A stretch of 64,000 bases of DNA. Origin: an uncultured Aquimarina sp. (lineage in GTDB: Bacteria > Bacteroidota > Bacteroidia > Flavobacteriales > Flavobacteriaceae). Each line of letters opens with the position of its first letter. Position 1 is the first letter of the stretch. The stretch spans positions 1 to 64,000 of the forward strand of contig NZ_CANLMP010000009.1 of NCBI RefSeq assembly GCF_947492405.1. The letters run 5' to 3'. Of this stretch, positions 60,026 through 64,000 are shown in pieces. Under the pieces are notes generated by a model, which saw only the letters and a list, made by a program, of their open reading frames with translations, made no database searches and was not told where the DNA came from. A program made the translations under genes and the position numbers.

Positions 60026-60390
60026 AATTCTTCTCTATGTACAGACTCTATAGAAAATGCTGGAATGCAAATCGAAATATACTCGCAAGCTGATTCGAAA
60101 GGGTTAGCATATTGGATTCTGGTGTTTTTTTCAATTTTAATAGACTGCCCAGATTCTAACACTACTTTTTCTCCATCTATGATAAATTGTTTTTTTCCGC
60201 TAATGATATAAGTATATTCATCAAATTCAGGTGTTTGGAACGGTTCGCTCCAACCGGGTGGAGCGATCATATGTGCAATACTAACCTGAGAATTGCCGTC
60301 TGTTGCTTTTCCAAAATGCTCTTCTATTAATTTTCCATCTGTGGTAGGTACTACAAATGGTGATTTCTGAATATGATATTTCTTACTCAT
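60022..60390 (-). CDS. Cupin domain protein
   Basis: The 122-aa single cupin has IAPPGWSEPFQTPEFDEYTYIISGKKQF as its first half and VVLESGQSIKIEKNTRIQYANP as its second. The metal-site histidines of cupin motif 1 seem replaced, so it may bind a ligand rather than catalyse. Coupled to the downstream hydrolase gene by a 4-bp overlap. Confidence 0.86.
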   Translation of the reverse strand: MSKKYHIQKSPFVVPTTDGKLIEEHFGKATDGNSQVSIAHMIAPPGWSEPFQTPEFDEYTYIISGKKQFIIDGEKVVLESGQSIKIEKNTRIQYANPFESACEYISICIPAFSIESVHREEL

Positions 60391-60409
60391 AGGACTAAAT
60401 CGTCAAAAT

Positions 60410-60976
60410 TTAATTAGCATCCCAGTTAATGATGAAATGCTTAATTGTTGCAGAATCTGGTATTTGCGAAGCATCAATTTTTTTATCAGTAGTAAACTTA
60501 AGTTCACTGGGTAATTCTTTTTTATCAATAGTTATAGATGCTTGTATACTATCAACGAATATAACAGCAGCACTTAGTGTATTATTAATTTTGGTAATAC
60601 TGTAATTGTCTTTAATATCTTTAAAAACTCCATCCACAGATAATCCCGATACAGTTTTATATCTAGGGTCGATAACCTGAACGCTTTCGATCACTGATGA
60701 TGGATCGTTTTCTTCTCTGGGTTCTATAGATAATAGTTTAGCTCCACCTTTTTCATAAATTTCAATCGTGTTAGAAACATTTAAGAATTGGCTGTTTTTA
60801 GAGTTTTTTACGATAGAATCACTTGCGTAGATTGAATCTAATTGATTTACTTTTATAGTATTGGTTAGTTTTCCTATTCTATTATAAGAAATTTCGAAAG
60901 GATCTTGCTTTTTGTCATTCTGACAACTTAATATCGTTATACCAATAAGTAATAGGTAGCTAATTTTTTTAGACAT
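60410..60976 (-). CDS. Exported lipoprotein, unknown function
   Basis: The 188-aa protein has lipobox LLIGITILSCQND. The mature part is mixed beta/alpha, with YNRIGKLTNTIKVNQLDSIY and VIDPRYKTVSGLSVDGVFKD. It ends ATIKHFIINWDAN. I do not recognise the family. It lies 19 bp upstream of the cupin gene and may form one operon with the cupin and hydrolase. Confidence 0.75.
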   Translation of the reverse strand: MSKKISYLLLIGITILSCQNDKKQDPFEISYNRIGKLTNTIKVNQLDSIYASDSIVKNSKNSQFLNVSNTIEIYEKGGAKLLSIEPREENDPSSVIESVQVIDPRYKTVSGLSVDGVFKDIKDNYSITKINNTLSAAVIFVDSIQASITIDKKELPSELKFTTDKKIDASQIPDSATIKHFIINWDAN

Positions 60977-61020
60977 AATGAGTTAATTATCCTAAGATTA
61001 AACAAAAATTTGTGTTGTAT

Positions 61021-62556
61021 TTAGCGCAATAATTTATTTAGAACTCCCAGTGCTCCTCTAATAAAAGTAGCACTTGTTAGTACTTTGATAACAGCTTTTT
61101 CCGTAGTACTGGATCTTCTTCTTCCTGAACGTGAACTTGATGATTTTCGATTAAGTTTTTCTCGTTCTTTTTTTGCAGCGGCTTTGGCTTCTTCCGCTTC
61201 CGCTTTTTCTATTTTTTCATTAAGAATCTCATAGGCACTTTCTCGATCAATATCTTCATTGTATTTTTTAGAAAGTGTAGATTTTTTTAATAATTTTTTT
61301 AGCTCACTTTCTGAAAGGATATCCATCCTACTCATAGGTGCTCTAAGCATAGTTGCTGCAAGCGGTGTCGGGCGACCTTTTTCATCAAGAGCGGATACCA
61401 AAGCTTCTCCAATACCTAACGATGTTAGTATTTCTTTAGTGTCATAATATTCAGAAATTGGATAGTTTTCTGCGGTAAGCTTGATGGCTTTACGATCTTT
61501 TGCAGTAAATGCTCTTAAGGCATGCTGGACTTTAAGTCCTAGTTGACCTAAAACACCATCAGGAACATCTGTAGGGTTCTGAGTAACAAAATAAAGACCA
61601 ACTCCTTTAGAGCGTATTAACTTTACAATACTTTCTATTTGGTCCATAAGAGCATTAGAAGCTTGCTTAAATATCAAATGCGCTTCATCCAGAAAAATTA
61701 TCAATTCAGGTCTTCCGCTATCCCCTTGTTCCGGAAACGTACTATACACTTCTGCCAGAAGACTAAGCATAAATGTGGAGAATAGTTTAGGCTTATCCTG
61801 GATATCAGTTAATCGTAGTATATTAATAAAACCTCTACCATCATCATCGACTCTACATAAATCTTGTACATCAAAAGACCTTTCTCCAAAAAATGCATCA
61901 GCTCCTTGTTGTTCTAATGCTACTATTTTACGAAGTATAGAACCTGTAGATGCTGTAGAAATTCTTCCATAGTCTTTTTCTAACTCTTCTTTTCCCTCTC
62001 GAGTAGCAAACTGAAGTACTTTTTTAAGATCTTTTAAATCTAGAAGTGGTAGTTTGTTGTCGTCACAATATTTAAAAATAATAGAAATAATACCCGCTTG
62101 TGTTTCAGTAACATCTAATATCCTGGAAAATAAAACCGGACCAAATTCACTTACTGTTGCTCTAAGTCTAACTCCATCTTGCTCTGATAAAGAGAGAATT
62201 TCTACTGGAAAATCTTTTGCTTCGAATGGAATTCCTATTTTTTCGTGTCGTTCATCAATTTTTGGATGACCTGGACTAGCAGCAGCTAATCCACTAAGAT
62301 CACCTTTAATATCCATAAGAAGCACTGGTATGCCTTTTTCGCTTAGATTCTCTGCGAGAACTTGCAGTGTTTTAGTTTTACCAGTTCCAGTAGCACCAGC
62401 AATAAGTCCATGTCTATTTAATGTTTTTAGCGGAATCTTAACGTGAGCATTTGTGACAGTTTCTCCATTATGCATTGCTGCCCCTAAGGCGATATAATCA
62501 CCTTTGGTAGTATATCCTTTATTTATATGATCAAAAAAATCCTGATTACTACTCAT
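61021..62556 (-). CDS. HerA-like (DUF853) ATPase
   Basis: The 511-aa FtsK/HerA-superfamily P-loop ATPase has Walker A GATGTGKT at 54-61 and Walker B in LIIFLDEAHLIF. VLLMDIKGDLSGLA, IRSKGVGLYFVTQNPTDVPD and LGQLGLKVQHALRAFT are typical of the DUF853 branch. A low-complexity Lys/Glu/Ala coil and an Arg/Ser-rich stretch (about 440-490) precede the end. The cellular role of this branch is unclear; DNA processing or translocation is assumed from the superfamily. Monocistronic. Confidence 0.9.
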   Translation of the reverse strand: MSSNQDFFDHINKGYTTKGDYIALGAAMHNGETVTNAHVKIPLKTLNRHGLIAGATGTGKTKTLQVLAENLSEKGIPVLLMDIKGDLSGLAAASPGHPKIDERHEKIGIPFEAKDFPVEILSLSEQDGVRLRATVSEFGPVLFSRILDVTETQAGIISIIFKYCDDNKLPLLDLKDLKKVLQFATREGKEELEKDYGRISTASTGSILRKIVALEQQGADAFFGERSFDVQDLCRVDDDGRGFINILRLTDIQDKPKLFSTFMLSLLAEVYSTFPEQGDSGRPELIIFLDEAHLIFKQASNALMDQIESIVKLIRSKGVGLYFVTQNPTDVPDGVLGQLGLKVQHALRAFTAKDRKAIKLTAENYPISEYYDTKEILTSLGIGEALVSALDEKGRPTPLAATMLRAPMSRMDILSESELKKLLKKSTLSKKYNEDIDRESAYEILNEKIEKAEAEEAKAAAKKEREKLNRKSSSSRSGRRRSSTTEKAVIKVLTSATFIRGALGVLNKLLR

Positions 62557-62713
62557 AATTGATGTAAATTTTGATAAAAATAGGAATCTTACGTATTCTA
62601 TCGAAATGAATATGATTTTGTTTTCGATAAATTTATAATTTTTAATTTAATAAGCAGAAGTGTAGAAAATTATAGTTTACTTTTATAGGTTACAAATTAT
62701 AATCTCTAGTATA

Positions 62714-63169
62714 ATGAAAAAGATATATGTAATAATAATCATAATTACCTTTTCTATTAGTTGTAGTAACCGTTCTGATTCAGGAACTTCAATTGTTTTT
62801 CATAAAACTCATGAACCTAAAAAAGAAAATGCTCCGTTTTCTGATATTGTACAAGTAGGAGATTTATATTTTCTTTCTGGTCAGATCGGAATGAATCACT
62901 CGACACGTAAATTAGTAACTGGAGGTATAACAGAAGAAACAAAACAAACTCTAGAGAATATCAAAGCTGTATTAAAGCATCATAATATGGATATGAATAA
63001 TGTAGTTAAGTGTACGGTTGTACTTGCAGATATAAAAGATTTTGTAGCGTTTAACGAAGTTTATAAGGCGTACTTTCCTCAAAAGCCTGCAAGAACTACT
63101 TTTGCGGCCAAAGGTTTAGCAGTAGGGGCAAAGATCGAAATAGAGTGTATCGCTGCTAAATCGGAATAG
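62714..63169 (+). CDS. RidA (YjgF/UK114) family protein with lipoprotein signal
   Basis: The 151-aa protein has lipobox FSISCSNRS. A complete RidA fold follows, with DIVQVGDLYFLSGQIGMN, ITEETKQTLENIKAVLKHH, VKCTVVLADIKDF and the active-site Arg in KPARTTFAAKGLAVGAKIEIECIA. RidA normally clears reactive 2-aminoacrylate in the cytosol; an exported lipid-anchored form is a less common variant. The signal is in frame and there is no better internal ATG before the fold. Confidence 0.88.
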   Translation: MKKIYVIIIIITFSISCSNRSDSGTSIVFHKTHEPKKENAPFSDIVQVGDLYFLSGQIGMNHSTRKLVTGGITEETKQTLENIKAVLKHHNMDMNNVVKCTVVLADIKDFVAFNEVYKAYFPQKPARTTFAAKGLAVGAKIEIECIAAKSE

Positions 63170-63279
63170 AGAGCTTATAGAATAAGCATTTTTTCTATGA
63201 CTATTGTATACAATTTTTTAAGTTAGTAATCTTATTTTAAGATTCGTAGTTCGTCATTCATCTTTCGTAATTTATTATC

Positions 63280-63287
63280 TACCTTTG
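63280..63287 (+). promoter_or_regulatory. -7 box of queE, next to the start codon
   Basis: TACCTTTG matches TAnnTTTG exactly and ends 7 bp before the ATG, the same geometry as tatA. A leaderless or nearly leaderless mRNA is expected. Confidence 0.65.
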
Positions 63288-63294
63288 CAGCCTT

Positions 63295-63924
63295 ATGCAA
63301 GAAAGTACAGAGAAATTGGTGAATGAAGGTAAAATGCTTCCACTTATGGAAGAGTTTTATACTATACAAGGAGAAGGGTACCATAAAGGTACTGCTGCTT
63401 ACTTTGTAAGAATTGGTGGCTGTGATGTTGGATGTCATTGGTGTGATGTAAAAGAAAGTTGGAACGCAGATTTACATCCGCCTACTACAACAGATATTAT
63501 TGTAGAAAATGCAGTAAAATATAGCAATGTAGTAGTGGTTACAGGAGGAGAACCGCTAACTTGGGATATGACAGAACTTACTAAGGGGCTAAAAAGTAAA
63601 GGTGCTCAAACCCATATTGAAACATCAGGAGCCTATCCGCTTACAGGTCATTGGGATTGGATATGTTTATCACCAAAAAAAGTAAAGCTTCCTAAACCGG
63701 AAATATATAACGAAGCTCACGAGCTTAAATGCATCGTTTATAATAAAAATGATTTTGATTTTGCAGAAGAGCAAGCAGCACAAGTTTCGGAGAATTGTGT
63801 GTTGTATCTACAGCCAGAATGGAGCGTTAGAGATAAGGTGATTCCGTTAATAGTAGATTATGTGATGGAAAACCCTAAGTGGAAGGTGTCATTACAGACT
63901 CATAAGTACCTGAATATTCCTTAA
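63295..63924 (+). CDS. queE: 7-carboxy-7-deazaguanine synthase
   Basis: The 209-aa radical-SAM enzyme makes 7-carboxy-7-deazaguanine from 6-carboxytetrahydropterin in the queuosine pathway. The N-terminus EEFYTIQGEGYHKGTAAYFV and the iron-sulfur ligands in GGCDVGCHWCDV (C43, C47, C50; CX3CX2C) are diagnostic. VVVTGGEPLTWDM and THIETSGAYPL bind SAM. Other Q-pathway genes are not in the window. The 76 bp after it hold nothing recognisable. Confidence 0.95.
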   Translation: MQESTEKLVNEGKMLPLMEEFYTIQGEGYHKGTAAYFVRIGGCDVGCHWCDVKESWNADLHPPTTTDIIVENAVKYSNVVVVTGGEPLTWDMTELTKGLKSKGAQTHIETSGAYPLTGHWDWICLSPKKVKLPKPEIYNEAHELKCIVYNKNDFDFAEEQAAQVSENCVLYLQPEWSVRDKVIPLIVDYVMENPKWKVSLQTHKYLNIP

Positions 63925-64000
63925 TTAACGCATTTCAATTACGGTTTTTTGCTTTTTTTGGAAAAAACTAAGCGTCTGATTTATAGTTGATTATGGTTTA

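Overview
The window looks like a chromosomal segment of a marine member of the Flavobacteriaceae (Bacteroidota), possibly Aquimarina-like; the genus is a guess. The evidence is the AT-rich sequence, promoters with a TAnnTTTG -7 box, little use of Shine-Dalgarno sites, many short SPI/SPII-exported proteins, GG-leader peptide precursors, and family content such as DUF6702, flavobacterial M1 peptidase, KynU/Kmo and TMTC-like proteins.

Layout. (1) 1-4100: the 5' part of a giant exported collagen-like protein on the minus strand (337 uninterrupted Gly-X-Thr triplets, running off the left edge), then tRNA-Gly(UCC) with promoter and terminator. (2) 4200-20500: a surface-glycan or protein-glycosylation region with two GT2 enzymes, a GMC-type oxidoreductase, an SDR, an RffA-type sugar aminotransferase with a WecD-like acetyltransferase, and five polytopic GT-C-like proteins. 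Three of the five carry related C-terminal TPR tails. (3) 20550-29900: glutaminase, PepE, two small CarboxypepD_reg-like proteins, DUF6702, M1 peptidase, TatA, a lipoprotein subtilase and an O-methyltransferase. (4) 29990-36620: the most unusual locus. An ECF sigma factor and a TPR anti-sigma-like protein are divergent from a lipoprotein, an exported TPR-CHAT protease, a tectonin-like lipoprotein and two Cys-rich GG-leader peptides. A third GG-leader peptide (54 aa) lies at the far end. A 51-bp repeat with pseudoknot-like arm order occurs twice in the operon. (5) 36800-42950: kynureninase, AraC regulator, MFS transporter, and small stress-type genes up to a Crp/Fnr regulator.

(6) 42840-47290: a diverged tandem duplication. 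Each unit encodes an unannotated 48-49 aa protein, an AhpD/CMD-like protein and a cupredoxin-like protein; unit 2 also keeps a decayed copy of the start of the neighbouring Crp gene. A DoxX operon follows. Five promoters here share one operator: two half-sites of type GGGAAAAA exactly 21 bp apart, 29-30 bp upstream of a weak -7 box. This is the geometry of an AraC-type activator site. (7) 47570-51770: a tight operon of cNMP-binding histidine kinase, aldo/keto reductase, response regulator fused to a thioredoxin-reductase-like protein without redox cysteines, and a UBP zinc finger. (8) 51960-64000: methyltransferase, kynurenine 3-monooxygenase, aldehyde dehydrogenase, sterol-desaturase-like protein, RluF-type pseudouridine synthase, HerA-like ATPase, an exported RidA-like lipoprotein and QueE.

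The best candidates for something undescribed are the sigma/TPR-CHAT/GG-peptide locus with its structured repeat, the five-site regulon with its conserved micro-protein, and the TPR tail shared between unrelated GT-C membrane scaffolds. All functional links between neighbours are inferences from order and motifs; no search or folding program was run.
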